Counted from the stretch's first letter, positions 34,060 through 47,119 are shown. The stretch: 64,000 bases of DNA from Isoperla grammatica (GCA_945910005.1 OX246746.1:13807726-13871725); one strand, 5' to 3'. Notes: generated by a model from the sequence alone, not told the origin. Numbers and translations are program-made.

Positions 34060-36044
34060 TTTGTGTTTCTCTACAACTCGCATCGTTTTGGAGAAAATGC
34101 AACAAATTAACACCTTCGAGAAAATCTTTGAGTGCGTTTTGTAATAGACACATTAAACGATCATAAAATCGTGTCTGTTCTTTCCACGCACAACTCACTT
34201 TTATGGAGAAGAACGCAAAAACACCACACTGCCATAGGTGTCTGCGCAAATCGATCATAACTTGAAGGGGAAAAAAACAGAAAAAAATTACTTTAACAGA
34301 ATCTCAGAATATCTTTTAACCCCCTAGTTTCCGTCGACTTCTTGTCTCTCACATATTTCTGGAACTCGTATCTGCAATCGTTTTCACCTCCGCGTCTTTC
34401 TATTAGGTTTTGAAAATTAAAGTCACGCATGAATGCAGTCCAATGTGTTATAATAGTGCGAGGGGAAGGAAGAACATTTTGTGCGCGCCCTCAAAAGCTC
34501 TACACGCAATATGTGAAGATGTCTCCAGTCGCTAAAAGAAGCTGTATAAGCCTAAATGGTATAGCTAGACTAAAAATAGCTGCTAAATCGAAGCTAACTG
34601 GTATTGTCTATATATTATATATAATATATAACAGCAATTGGAAAGTCAATTTATTAAATTATAAGCAAAAAACAAATTACATGCATTGTGTATAAAATTC
34701 CATACAGAAAAAGTTAAAAACTATTCTAAAAATACAAAACAATTTAAATAGGGTACATAAATAAAACTAAAAATAATTTTAAAACAATAAATTCTTAACT
34801 AATTCAGTCCATAATATAAATGCATCCGCTTGGATGCTAAGACCAAAGACCCAACCCCCTCTTACAAATGAAAATTGTATTAAAATTGTAAATTGTTTTA
34901 AAATTGTATCATAAAAATAATACAAAAACATAATTATACAGTTGGATAACAGATATGTATACCATGAGGAAAAACGTTTAAATATAACTCTTCGGAATAT
35001 AACATAACCATGGGTTGTTTTCAATATTTATTATTTCGCCTTTTATTTTTTTTTACATGTATCCATTGGTTCACACTAACATTTCAACATTTTTTTTATA
35101 AATGTTATATGTTATGTCGAAATATTACGATATTACTTTGTTCATGAATTCAATATGTCAACTTTTTAAAAGAAGATACATACATACATACATACCCCAA
35201 AATATGAACATTATTCCTCTAAATCGTAGTACATTCATTCTTTTGAGCCCATGTGCATGCTTATTGTGTGGCCTCTACTAAAGATATAAATTCACACACA
35301 AAAGTATAATCATATAAAGGTAAAAAGTAATGTATACCTCTTATGTATACACATTGTATCAAATTATCCCCAAGTGGCTGTCATTGGTCCCTAGGGGCAA
35401 ACCCGACTTGTTTGGTAAATCTCTTTTTTATCCTTTTAATTATTATTCGCACGAAGTTATATCTTTAAATCCTAAATGACACGACGGTTGAACTAATAGC
35501 TTTTGTACAGTTGCCCACATGAGACCTTATGTATGTCTAAACATGTCAGCTTGGGTCCACAGTGAAGGCCACCGCAATATAATATTAGTCACGACGCAAT
35601 GTTTTTCTCGGAAGCTGAAAATAATTGTAGCTGAAAATCCCTTACACTATATTACTTCGTTCCACCAAGCGCGGGTTAATCCGGTCATATCTGGAAGCGG
35701 TGCTGCGTTGCTGATTTGCATACCGTTTAAAAACGTAGCATTAGCTTGCGTCACAATGCTGTAACTATACGCAGCCATAAGAAGGGAAAGGCCGGCATAT
35801 TGTACGCTAGGATTATTTGGCAGGCACGTTGTTTCGATGCTCGAGTAGGATTTGTTGGTTAAACAAGTGTGAAAAATGATATGATATAGAAGTAGGAGGC
35901 AGAATGAGAAAGGGGGAAATGAAAGATTAAGAAGAGGGAAGAGGGAAGTGGGAAGAGGACCAGATTAAGATGATATATTACTGAATTGGGAATACCCACA
36001 AGTTGTGAGGCTGAACAAGGGAGAGAGATTGCTACGTCCACATC
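34060..36044. other. unassigned AT-rich DNA before the satellite
   Basis: No gene is recognised. An AT-rich palindromic stretch lies at about 34610-34632, a short ATAC repeat at about 35181-35198 and a purine-rich (GA/GGA) stretch at about 35885-35960, just before the satellite. Confidence 0.4.
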
Positions 36045-39000
36045 TTGGCAACCGTCCCGTGATGCACTGGGGGGTCTAGCAGCCCCTTGCGTTGAGACAA
36101 CACTTGACAGCCATGCCATGGTCAAGTGCAGACCGCTGCCAGGACCACGTGATGCACTAGGGGGGGGGGGGTCTAGCAGCCCCTTGCGTTGAGACAACAC
36201 TTGACAGCCATGCCATGGTCAAGTGCAGACCGCTGCCAGGACCACGTGATGCACTAGGGGGGGGTCTAGCAGCCCCTTGCGTTGAGACAACACTTGACAG
36301 CCATGCCATGGTCAAGTGCAGACCGCTGCCAGGACCACGTGATGCACTAGGGGGGGGGGGGGTCTAGCAGCCCCTTGCGTTGAGACAACACTTGACAGCC
36401 ATGCCATGGTCAAGTGCAGACCGCTGCCAGGACCACGTGATGCACTAGGGGGGGGGGGGGGTCTAGCAGCCCCTTGCGTTGAGACAACACTTGACAGCCA
36501 TGCCATGGTCAAGTGCAGACCGCTGCCAGGACCACGTGATGCACTAGGGGGGGGGGGGGGTCTAGCAGCCCCTTGCGTTGAGACAACACTTGACAGCCAT
36601 GCCATGGTCAAGTGCAGACCGCTGCCAGGACCACGTGATGCACTAGGGGGGGGGGGGTCTAGCAGCCCCTTGCGTTGAGACAACACTTGACAGCCATGCC
36701 ATGGTCAAGTGCAGACCGCTGCCAGGACCACGTGATGCACTGGGGGGGGGGGGGGGTCTAGCAGCCCCTTGCGTTGAGACAACACTTGACAGCCATGCCA
36801 TGGTCAAGTGCAGACCGCTGCCAGGACCACGTGATGCACTAGGGGGGTCTAGCAGCCCCTTGCGTTGAGACAACACTTGACAGCCATGCCATGGTCAAGT
36901 GCAGACCGCTGCCAGGACCACGTGATGCACTAGGGGGGGGGGTCTAGCAGCCCCTTGCGTTGAGACAACACTTGACAGCCATGCCATGGTCAAGTGCAGA
37001 CCGCTGCCAGGACCACGTGATGCACTGGGGGGGTCTAGCAGCCCCTTGCGTTGAGGCAACACTTGACAGCCATGCCATGGTCAAGTGCAGACCGCTGCCA
37101 GGACCACGTGATGCACTAGGGGGGTCTAGCAGCCCCTTGCGTTGAGGCAACACTTGACAGCCATGCCATGGTCAAGTGCAGACCGCTGCCAGGACCACGT
37201 GATGCACTAGGGGGGGGGGGGGGTCTAGCAGCCCCTTGCGTTGAGACAACACTTGACAGCCATGCCATGGTCAAGTGCAGACCGCTGCCAGGACCACGTG
37301 ATGCACTAGGGGGGGGGGGGGGTCTAGCAGCCCCTTGCGTTGAGGCAACACTTGACAGCCATGCCATGGTCAAGTGCAGACCGCTGCCAGGACCACGTGA
37401 TGCACTAGGGGGGGGGGTCTAGCAGCCCCTTGCGTTGAGACAACACTTGACAGCCATGCCATGGTCAAGTGCAGACCGCTGCCAGGACCACGTGATGCAC
37501 TAGGGAGGTCTAGCAGCCCCTTGCGTTGAGACAACACTTGACAGCCATGCCATGGTCAAGTGCAGACCGCTGCCAGGACCACGTGATGCACTAGGGGGGG
37601 TCTAGCAGCCCCTTGCGTTGAGACAACACTTGACAGCCATGCCATGGTCAAGTGCAGACCGCTGCCAGGACCACGTGATGCACTAGGGGGGTCTAGCAGC
37701 CCCTTGCGTTGAGACAACACTTGACAGCCATGCCATGGTCAAGTGCAGACCGCTGCCAGGACCACGTGATGCACTAGGGGGGGTCTAGCAGCCCCTTGCG
37801 TTGAGACAACACTTGACAGCCATGCCATGGTCAAGTGCAGACCGCTGCCAGGACCACGTGATGCACTAGGGGGGTCTAGCAGCCCCTTGCGTTGAGACAA
37901 CACTTGACAGCCATGCCATGGTCAAGTGCAGACCGCTGCCAGGACCACGTGATGCACTAGGGGGGTCTAGCAGCCCCTTGCGTTGAGACAACACTTGACA
38001 GCCATGCCATGGTCAAGTGCAGACCGCTGCCAGGACCACGTGATGCACTAGGGGGGGTCTAGCAGCCCCTTGCGTTGAGACAACACTTGACAGCCATGCC
38101 ATGGTCAAGTGCAGACCGCTGCCAGGACCACGTGATGCACTAGGGGGGTCTAGCAGCCCCTTGCGTTGAGGCAACACTTGACAGCCATGCCATGGTCAAG
38201 TGCAGACCGCTGCCAGGACCACGTGATGCACTAGGGGGGTCTAGCAGCCCCTTGCGTTGAGGCAACACTTGACAGCCATGCCATGGTCAAGTGCAGACCG
38301 CTGCCAGGACCACGTGATGCACTGGGGGGGTCTAGCAGCCCCTTGCGTTGAGACAACACTTGACAGCCATGCCATGGTCAAGTGCAGACCGCTGCCAGGA
38401 CCACGTGATGCACTAGGGGGGGGGGGGGGGTCTAGCAGCCCCTTCCGTTGAGACAACACTTGACAGCCATGCCATGGTCAAGTGCAGACCGCTGCCAGGA
38501 CCACGTGATGCACTAGGGGGGGGGGGGGGGTCTAGCAGCCCCTTGCGTTGAGGCAACACTTGACAGCCATGCCATGGTCAAGTGCAGACCGCTGCCAGGA
38601 CCACGTGATGCACTAGGGGGGGGGAGGGTCTAGCAGCCCCTTGCGTTGAGACAACACTTGACAGCCATGCCATGGTCAAGTGCAGACCGCTGCCAGGACC
38701 ACGTGATGCACTAGGGGGGTCTAGCAGCCCCTTGCGTTGAGACAACACTTGACAGCCATGCCATGGTCAAGTGCAGACCGCTGCCAGGACCACGTGATGC
38801 ACTAGGGGGGGGGGGGGGGGGGGTCTAGCAGCCCCTTGCGTTGAGACAACACTTGACAGCCATGCCATGGTCAAGTGCAGACCGCTGCCAGGACCACGTG
38901 ATGCACTGGGGGGGGGGGGGGGGGTCTAGCAGCCCCTTGCGTTGAGACAACACTTGACAGCCATGCCATGGTCAAGTGCAGACCGCTGCCAGGACCACGT

Positions 39001-42000
39001 GATGCACTAGGGGGGGGGGGGGGGGGTCTAGCAGCCCCTTGCGTTGAGACAACACTTGACAGCCATGCCATGGTCAAGTGCAGACCGCTGCCAGGACCAC
39101 GTGATGCACTAGGGGGGTCTAGCAGCCCCTTGCGTTGAGACAACACTTGACAGCCATGCCATGGTCAAGTGCAGACCGCTGCCAGGACCACGTGATGCAC
39201 TAGGGGGGTCTAGCAGCCCCTTGCGTTGAGACAACACTTGACAGCCATGCCATGGTCAAGTGCAGACCGCTGCCAGGACCACGTGATGCACTAGGGGGGT
39301 CTAGCAGCCCCTTGCGTTGAGACAACACTTGACAGCCATGCCATGGTCAAGTGCAGACCGCTGCCAGGACCACGTGATGCACTAGGGGGGTCTAGCAGCC
39401 CCTTGCGTTGAGACAACACTTGACAGCCATGCCATGGTCAAGTGCAGACCGCTGCCAGGACCACGTGATGCACTAGGGGGGGTCTAGCAGCCCCTTGCGT
39501 TGAGACAACACTTGACAGCCATGCCATGGTCAAGTGCAGACCGCTGCCAGGACCACGTGATGCACTGGGGGGGTCTAGCAGCCCCTTGCGTTGAGGCAAC
39601 ACTTGACAGCCATGCCATGGTCAAGTGCAGACCGCTGCCAGGACCACGTGATGCACTAGGGGGGTCTAGCAGCCCCTTGCGTTGAGGCAACACTTGACAG
39701 CCATGCCATGGTCAAGTGCAGACCGCTGCCAGGACCACGTGATGCACTGGGGGGGTCTAGCAGCCCCTTGCGTTGAGGCAACACTTGACAGCCATGCCAT
39801 GGTCAAGTGCAGACCGCTGCCAGGACCACGTGATGCACTGGGGGGTCTAGCAGCCCCTTGCGTTGAGACAACACTTGACAGCCATGCCATGGTCAAGTGC
39901 AGACCGCTGCCAGGACCACGTGATGCACTAGGGGGGGGGGGGTCTAGCAGCCCCTTGCGTTGAGGCAACACTTGACAGCCATGCCATGGTCAAGTGCAGA
40001 CCGCTGCCAGGACCACGTGATGCACTAGGGGGGGGGGGTCTAGCAGCCCCTTGCGTTGAGACAACACTTGACAGCCATGCCATGGTCAAGTGCAGACCGC
40101 TGCCAGGACCACATGATGCACTAGGGGGGTCTAGCAGCCCCTTGCGTTGAGGCAACACTTGACAGCCATGCCATGGTCAAGTGCAGACCGCTGCCAGGAC
40201 CACGTGATGCACTAGGGAGGTCTAGCAGCCCCTTGCGTTGAGACAACACTTGACAGCCATGCCATGGTCAAGTGCAGACCGCTGCCAGGACCACGTGATG
40301 CACTAGGGGGGGGGGGGGTCTAGCAGCCCCTTGCGTTGAGACAACACTTGACAGCCATGCCATGGTCAAGTGCAGACCGCTGCCAGGACCACGTGATGCA
40401 CTAGGGGGGGGGGGGGGGGTCTAGCAGCCCCTTGCGTTGAGACAACACTTGACAGCCATGCCATGGTCAAGTGCAGACCGCTGCCAGGACCACGTGATGC
40501 ACTAGGGGGGGGGGGGGGGTCTAGCAGCCCCTTGCGTTGAGACAACACTTGACAGCCATGCCATGGTCAAGTGCAGACCGCTGCCAGGACCACGTGATGC
40601 ACTAGGGAGGTCTAGCAGCCCCTTGCGTTGAGGCAACACTTGACAGCCATGCCATGGTCAAGTGCAGACCGCTGCCAGGACCACGTGATGCACTAGGGAG
40701 GTCTAGCAGCCCCTTGCGTTGAGGCAACACTTGACAGCCATGCCATGGTCAAGTGCAGACCACTGCCAGGACCACGTGATGCACTAGGGGGGGGTCTAGC
40801 AGCCCCTTGCGTTGAGACAACACTTGACAGCCATGCCATGGTCAAGTGCAGACCGCTGCCAGGACCACGTGATGCACTAGGGGGGGTCTAGCAGCCCCTT
40901 GCGTTGAGGCAACACTTGACAGCCATGCCATGGTCAAGTGCAGACCGCTGCCAGGACCACGTGATGCACTAGGGGGGGTCTAGCAGCCCCTTGCGTTGAG
41001 GCAACACTTGACAGCCATGCCATGGTCAAGTGCAGACCGCTGCCAGGACCACGTGATGCACTAGGGGGGTCTAGCAGCCCCTTGCGTTGAGACAACACTT
41101 GACAGCCATGCCATGGTCAAGTGCAGACCGCTGCCAGGACCACGTGATGCACTAGGGGGGTCTAGCAGCCCCTTGCGTTGAGACAACACTTGACAGCCAT
41201 GCCATGGTCAAGTGCAGACCGCTGCCAGGACCACGTGATGCACTAGGGGGGTCTAGCAGCCCCTTGCGTTGAGGCAACACTTGACAGCCATGCCATGGTC
41301 AAGTGCAGACCGCTGCCAGGACCACGTGATGCACTAGGGGGGTCTAGCAGCCCCTTGCGTTGAGGCAACACTTGACAGCCATGCCATGGTCAAGTGCAGA
41401 CCGCTGCCAGGACCACGTGATGCACTAGGGGGGTCTAGCAGCCCCTTGCGTTGAGACAACACTTGACAGCCATGCCATGGTCAAGTGCAGACCGCTGCCA
41501 GGACCACGTGGTGCACTAGGGGGGTCTAGCAGCCCCTTGCGTTGAGACAACACTTGACAGCCATGCCATGGTCAAGTGCAGACCGCTGCCAGGACCACGT
41601 GATGCACTAGGGGGGTCTAGCAGCCCCTTGCGTTGAGGCAACACTTGACAGCCATGCCATGGTCAAGTGCAGACCGCTGCCAGGACCACGTGATGCACTA
41701 GGGGGGTCTAGCAGCCCCTTGCGTTGAGGCAACACTTGACAGCCATGCCATGGTCAAGTGCAGACCGCTGCCAGGACCACGTGATGCACTAGGGGGGGGG
41801 GGGGGGGGGTCTAGCAGCCCCTTGCGTTGAGACAACACTTGACAGCCATGCCATGGTCAAGTGCAGACCGCTGCCAGGACCACGTGATGCACTAGGGGGG
41901 GGGGGGTCTAGCAGCCCCTTGCGTTGAGACAACACTTGACAGCCATGCCATGGTCAAGTGCAGACCGCTGCCAGGACCACGTGATGCACTAGGGGGGTCT

Positions 42001-45000
42001 AGCAGCCCCTTGCGTTGAGACAACACTTGACAGCCATGCCATGGTCAAGTGCAGACCGCTGCCAGGACCACGTGATGCACTAGGGGGGGTCAGCAGCCCC
42101 TTGCGTTGAGACAACACTTGACAGCCATGCCATGGTCAAGTGCAGACCGCTGCCAGGACCACGTGATGCACTAGGGGGGGGGGGGGTCTAGCAGCCCCTT
42201 GCGTTGAGACAACACTTGACAGCCATGCCATGGTCAAGTGCAGACCGCTGCCAGGACCACGTGATGCACTAGGGGGGTCTAGCAGCCCCTTGCGTTGAGG
42301 CAACACTTGACAGCCATGCCATGGTCAAGTGCAGACCGCTGCCAGGACCACGTGATGCACTAGGGGGGGGGGGGTCTAGCAGCCCCTTGCGTTGAGACAA
42401 CACTTGACAGCCATGCCATGGTCAAGTGCAGACCGCTGCCAGGACCACGTGATGCACTAGGGGGGTCTAGCAGCCCCTTGCGTTGAGACAACACTTGACA
42501 GCCATGCCATGGTCAAGTGCAGACCACTGCCAGGACCACGTGATGCACTAGGGGGGGTCTAGCAGCCCCTTGCGTTGAGACAACACTTGACAGCCATGCC
42601 ATGGTCAAGTGCAGACCGCTGCCAGGACCACGTGATGCACTAGGGGGGGTCTAGCAGCCCCTTGCGTTGAGACAACACTTGACAGCCATGCCATGGTCAA
42701 GTGCAGACCGCTGCCAGGACCACGTGATGCACTAGGGGGGGTCTAGCAGCCCCTTGCGTTGAGACAACACTTGACAGCCATGCCATGGTCAAGTGCAGAC
42801 CGCTGCCAGGACCACGTGATGCACTAGGGGGGTCTAGCAGCCCCTTGCGTTGAGACAACACTTGACAGCCATGCCATGGTCAAGTGCAGACCGCTGCCAG
42901 GACCACGTGATGCACTAGGGGGGGGGGGGGGTCTAGCAGCCCCTTGCGTTGAGACAACACTTGACAGCCATGCCATGGTCAAGTGCAGACCGCTGCCAGG
43001 ACCACGTGATGCACTAGGGGGGGGGGGGGGGTCTAGCAGCCCCTTGCGTTGAGGCAACACTTGACAGCCATGCCATGGTCAAGTGCAGACCGCTGCCAGG
43101 ACCACGTGATGCACTAGGGGGGGGGGGGGGGTCTAGCAGCCCCTTGCGTTGAGACAACACTTGACAGCCATGCCATGGTCAAGTGCAGACCGCTGCCAGG
43201 ACCACGTGATGCACTAGGGGGGTCTAGCAGCCCCTTGCGTTGAGACAACACTTGACAGCCATGCCATGGTCAAGTGCAGACCGCTGCCAGGACCACGTGA
43301 TGCACTAGGGGGGTCTAGCAGCCCCTTGCGTTGAGACAACACTTGACAGCCATGCCATGGTCAAGTGCAGACCGCTGCCAGGACCACGTGATGCACTAGG
43401 GGGGTCTAGCAGCCCCTTGCGTTGAGGCAACACTTGACAGCCATGCCATGGTCAAGTGCAGACCGCTGCCAGGACCACGTGATGCACTAGGGGGGTCTAG
43501 CAGCCCCTTGCGTAAAGACAACACTTGACAGCCATGCCATGGTCAAGTGCAGACCGCTGCCAGGACCACGTGATGCACTGGGAGGGGGGGGGGGTCTAGC
43601 AGCCCCTTGCGTTGAGACAACACTTGACAGCCATGCCATGGTCAAGTGCAGACCGCTGCCAGGACCACGTGATGCACTGGGGGGGGTCTAGCAGCCCCTT
43701 GCGTTGAGGCAACACTTGACAGCCATGCCATGGTCAAGTGCAGACCGCTGCCAGGACCACGTGATGCACTAGGGGGGTCTAGCAGCCCCTTGCGTTGAGG
43801 CAACACTTGACAGCCATGCCATGGTCAAGTGCAGACCGCTGCCAGGACCACGTGATGCACTAGGGGGGTCTAGCAGCCCCTTGCGTTGAGACAACACTTG
43901 ACAGCCATGCCATGGTCAAGTGCAGACCGCTGCCGGGACCACGTGATGCACTAGGGGGGTCTAGCAGCCCCTTGCGTTGAGACAACACTTGACAGCCATG
44001 CCATGGTCAAGTGCAGACCGCTGCCAGGACCACGTGATGCACTAGGGGGGGGGGTCTAGCAGCCCCTTGCGTAGAGACAACACTTGACAGCCATGCCATG
44101 GTCAAGTGCAGACCGCTGCCAGGACCACGTGATGCACTAGGGGGGGGGGGGGGTCTAGCAGCCCCTTGCGTTGAGACAACACTTGACAGCCATGCCATGG
44201 TCAAGTGCAGACCGCTGCCAGGACCACGTGATGCACTAGGGGGGTCTAGCAGCCCCTTGCGTTGAGACAACACTTGACAGCCATGCCATGGTCAAGTGCA
44301 GACCGCTGCCAGGACCACGTGATGCACTAGGGGGGGGGGGGGGTCTAGCAGCCCCTTGCGTTGAGACAACACTTGACAGCCATGCCATGGTCAAGTGCAG
44401 ACCGCTGCCAGGACCACGTGATGCACTAGGGGGGGGGGTCTAGCAGCCCCTTGCGTAGAGACAACACTTGACAGCCATGCCATGGTCAAGTGCAGACCGC
44501 TGACAGGACCACGTGATGCACTAGGGGGGTCTAGCAGCCCCTTGCGTTGAGACAACACTTGACAGCCATGCCATGGTCAAGTGCAGACCGCTGCCAGGAC
44601 CACGTGATGCACTAGGGGGGTCTAGCAGCCCCTTGCGTTGAGGCAACACTTGACAGCCATGCCATGGTCAAGTGCAGACCGCTGCCGGGACCACGTGATG
44701 CACTAGGGGGGTCTAGCAGCCCCTTGCGTTGAGGCAACACTTGACAGCCATGCCATGGTCAAGTGCAGACCGCTGCCGGGACCACGTGATGCACTAGGGG
44801 GGTCTAGCAGCCCCTTGCGTTGAGACAACACTTGACAGCCATGCCATGGTCAAGTGCAGACCGCTGCCAGGACCACGTGATGCACTAGGGGGGTCTAGCA
44901 GCCCCTTGCGTTGAGGCAACACTTGACAGCCATGCCATGGTCAAGTGCAGACCGCTGCCAGGACCACGTGATGCACTAGGGGGGGGGGGGGGGTCTAGCA

Positions 45001-45568
45001 GCCCCTTGCGTTGAGGCAACACTTGACAGCCATGCCATGGTCAAGTGCAGACCGCTGCCAGGACCACGTGATGCACTAGGGGGGTCTAGCAGCCCCTTGC
45101 GTTGAGGCAACACTTGACAGCCATGCCATGGTCAAGTGCAGACCGCTGCCAGGACCACGTGATGCACTAGGGGGGGGGGGGGTCTAGCAGCCCCTTGCGT
45201 TGAGGCAACACTTGACAGCCATGCCATGGTCAAGTGCAGACCGCTGCCAGGACCACGTGATGCACTAGGGGGGGGGGGGGGTCTAGCAGCCCCTTGCGTT
45301 GAGGCAACACTTGACAGCCATGCCATGGTCAAGTGCAGACCGCTGCCAGGACCACGTGATGCACTAGGGGGGTCTAGCAGCCCCTTGCGTTGAGGCAACA
45401 CTTGACAGCCATGCCATGGTCAAGTGCAGACCGCTGCCAGGACCACGTGATGCACTAGGGGGGTCTAGCAGCCCCTTGCGTTGAGGCAACACTTGACAGC
45501 CATGCCATGGTCAAGTGCAGACCGCTGCCAGGACCACGTGATGCACTAGGGAGGGTCTAGCAGCCTCT
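36045..45568. repeat. satellite DNA, ~100 copies of an 85-bp core plus variable G tract
   Basis: Head-to-tail repeats of an 85-bp core beginning TCTAGCAGCCCCTTGCGTTG and ending CCACGTGATGCACTA, each followed by a run of G. The core is almost invariant; the G run ranges from short interrupted forms (GGGAGG) to 19 G (38805-38823), most often 6-8 or 9-18. The core contains an 8-bp stem hairpin CACTTGAC/GTCAAGTG with a 12-nt loop (first copy 36101-36128) and a CACGTG word. Marker variants include GAGAC/GAGGC, CTAGGG/CTGGGG, GCGTAGAG, GCCGGGACC and one GCGTAAAG. GAGGC units fill the right end (about 44900-45560). The three-unit marker pattern at about 36944-37153 recurs at about 39484-39693. The first unit is diverged (36045-36062). 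Open frames across it on both strands arise when unit length is a multiple of 3. Confidence 0.97.
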
Positions 45569-45577
45569 AATAACCAA

Positions 45578-45612
45578 CCAAGTGCCGTAGATTCGAACCA
45601 GGATACTTATAG
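45578..45612 (-). repeat. tRNA-like box B at the satellite's right edge
   Basis: On the minus strand, CTGGTTCGAATCT is an exact-looking polymerase III box B, 10-20 bp outside the last satellite unit. Box A is not evident in the remaining sequence. Confidence 0.3.
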
Positions 45613-45690
45613 TCTACTTATGTAATGTAATATGGGCTATCATCGTCCTCATTAATTCATCGTCTCAACTTGCTTAAGGCTGTTATGACC

Positions 45691-46056
45691 ACCTAGCCTG
45701 CGGAAGTCTCGATCTCGGTCTGTTAAAATTGATTAAATAAGTGTTTAAATTGTCCCAAATGTAAAACGAAATATGTCAACCTGTAGAGAATTTATTGCTC
45801 TTTCTTATGAATGGTTTTTGATTCCAACAATCATTTCCGTTTGACAGATGTTCTTAATTACCTTTAGTATGGTGATGTTGCTGGACACCTTTCACACCTA
45901 ATTAAGAACATCTTAGAGACGGAAATATTTATTTGAGTAATTGAGAAAGAGCATTCAATTCTCTACAGGATGCGTATTTTGATTTCCTGTTCGGACAATT
46001 TAAACCCATTTTAAAGCAATTTTAAGAACAGACCGAAACCGGGTGTTCCACAAGGT
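45691..46056. mobile_element. foldback DNA element (family F1), 366 bp
   Basis: Two inverted arms of about 110-120 bp. The left end is ACCTAGCCTGCGGAAG and the right end, read inverted, is ACCTTGTGGAACACCCGG. Arms share GGTCTGTT, TTTAAATTGTCC, AAATATG or AAATACG, and CCTGTAGAGAATT-AT-GCTCTT in order. A second, inner pair (GATGTTCTTAATTA at about 45847-45860 and TAATTAAGAACATC at about 45899-45912) makes it a nested palindrome. A solo arm lies at 6268-6362. Confidence 0.75.
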
Positions 46057-46495
46057 CGGTGAACATACATCTTTAACTGCATTGACAGCTGTGTAAAAAA
46101 CAAAATTGATAGACTTCTGGCTTATTCACTATTTTTACGTCTGATTACTGTTCGCATCACGTGCTGGTTAAGAAAACAAGTGGGTGTGCCCTGAATACTA
46201 CTCGAACGCTTATTACTTCCGCTTTGTTCAGCCAATATCGCGTGCCTTGTTTCGAGCAATAAGAAGCTCGTTTCACCTCGAGCTTACCATCAAACGTTTC
46301 GGAAATCTATTCATTCCTTCAACAACGTATATTTTACAAGGACCGTGCATTTTGTAAACGTAAAGGTACACAGGATCCCACCTCTTGTGTTATATGGTTT
46401 TAGCCCGCTGTTTTGGAAAGGGTCTAAGTACTGTGATAATTGTGTGAAAATATCTAGAAATAAATAACATTTGTTCAAAGTTTCTGTTTGGGTAA

Positions 46496-46781
46496 AGTTG
46501 TCCCAACGAAAGTATTCTGATGCTTACGACACAGCCGAGCCCAATTGGTCCGCCATCTAATCTAAACAGGTCCATTGGGGATGATTTAAAACCTTCCGTT
46601 GGTTACCTATAACGGTGGGTGTTGCCAAACCGCCTGTGCACTCGACTAAGCCGAATCATGCATTGACGAATGTGTGAAAGAACGCCAGGCATATGTTGAC
46701 TTTCTTTCAATTGGCGCGGTCGAAAGGGACAGTAGACAATGACCTGAGATCGCTATGCGAATACTTTCGTTGGGACTATAT
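46496..46781 (+). mobile_element. MITE (family F2), left member of an inverted pair
   Basis: Starts AGTTGTCCCAACGAAAGTAT and ends with the inverse, ATACTTTCGTTGGGAC, so it has its own short terminal inverted repeats. The interior shares CGACTAAGCC and AATGTGTGAAAGAACG blocks with 57480-57625 and 63165-63315. No coding capacity. Confidence 0.7.
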
Positions 46782-46849
46782 AGTATATGTTAAGACGCTA
46801 GAAGGCAAACATAAGGAGTTTTGGTTGAATGGGTGAGGACTTACACTAG

Positions 46850-47119
46850 TCCAAACGAAAGTATTCGCATACCGATCTCAGGTCATTGTCTACTGCCCCT
46901 TTCGACCGCGCCAATTGAAAGAAAGTCAACAGATACCGGGCGTTCTTTCACAAATACGCATGGTTCAGCTTAGTCGAGTGCACAGCCAACGGAAGGTCTC
47001 AAATTATCCTCAATGTACCTGTTTAGATTTGATGGTAGGAATTAGCGAAGTAGAAAATTAGGTTGTCACCTTGGACTCGGTTCTGTCGTAAGCATCAGAA
47101 TACTTACGTTGGGGCAACT
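46850..47119 (-). mobile_element. MITE (family F2), right member of an inverted pair
   Basis: Nearly the reverse complement of 46496-46781, beginning AGTCCAAACGAAAGTATTCG and ending ACTTACGTTGGGGCAACT. A spacer of about 70 bp separates the two, so the pair forms a ~624-bp palindrome. Confidence 0.7.

Noticed and set aside
35859..36200. Minus-strand frame running from the satellite into the left flank
   Set aside because: Starts within satellite units and continues into low-complexity purine-rich DNA; no protein features beyond the repeat translation.
36312..45401. Many open frames on both strands in the satellite (for example peptides starting MLSQRKGLLDPP or MVKCRPLPGPRD)
   Set aside because: They are open only where unit length is a multiple of 3 and no stop falls in the short core. 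Frames break whenever the G run changes, and both strands are open equally. A tandem repeat explains them fully.
36045..45568. CRISPR-like array
   Set aside because: There are no unique spacers: the variable part is only a G run, and the setting is eukaryotic.
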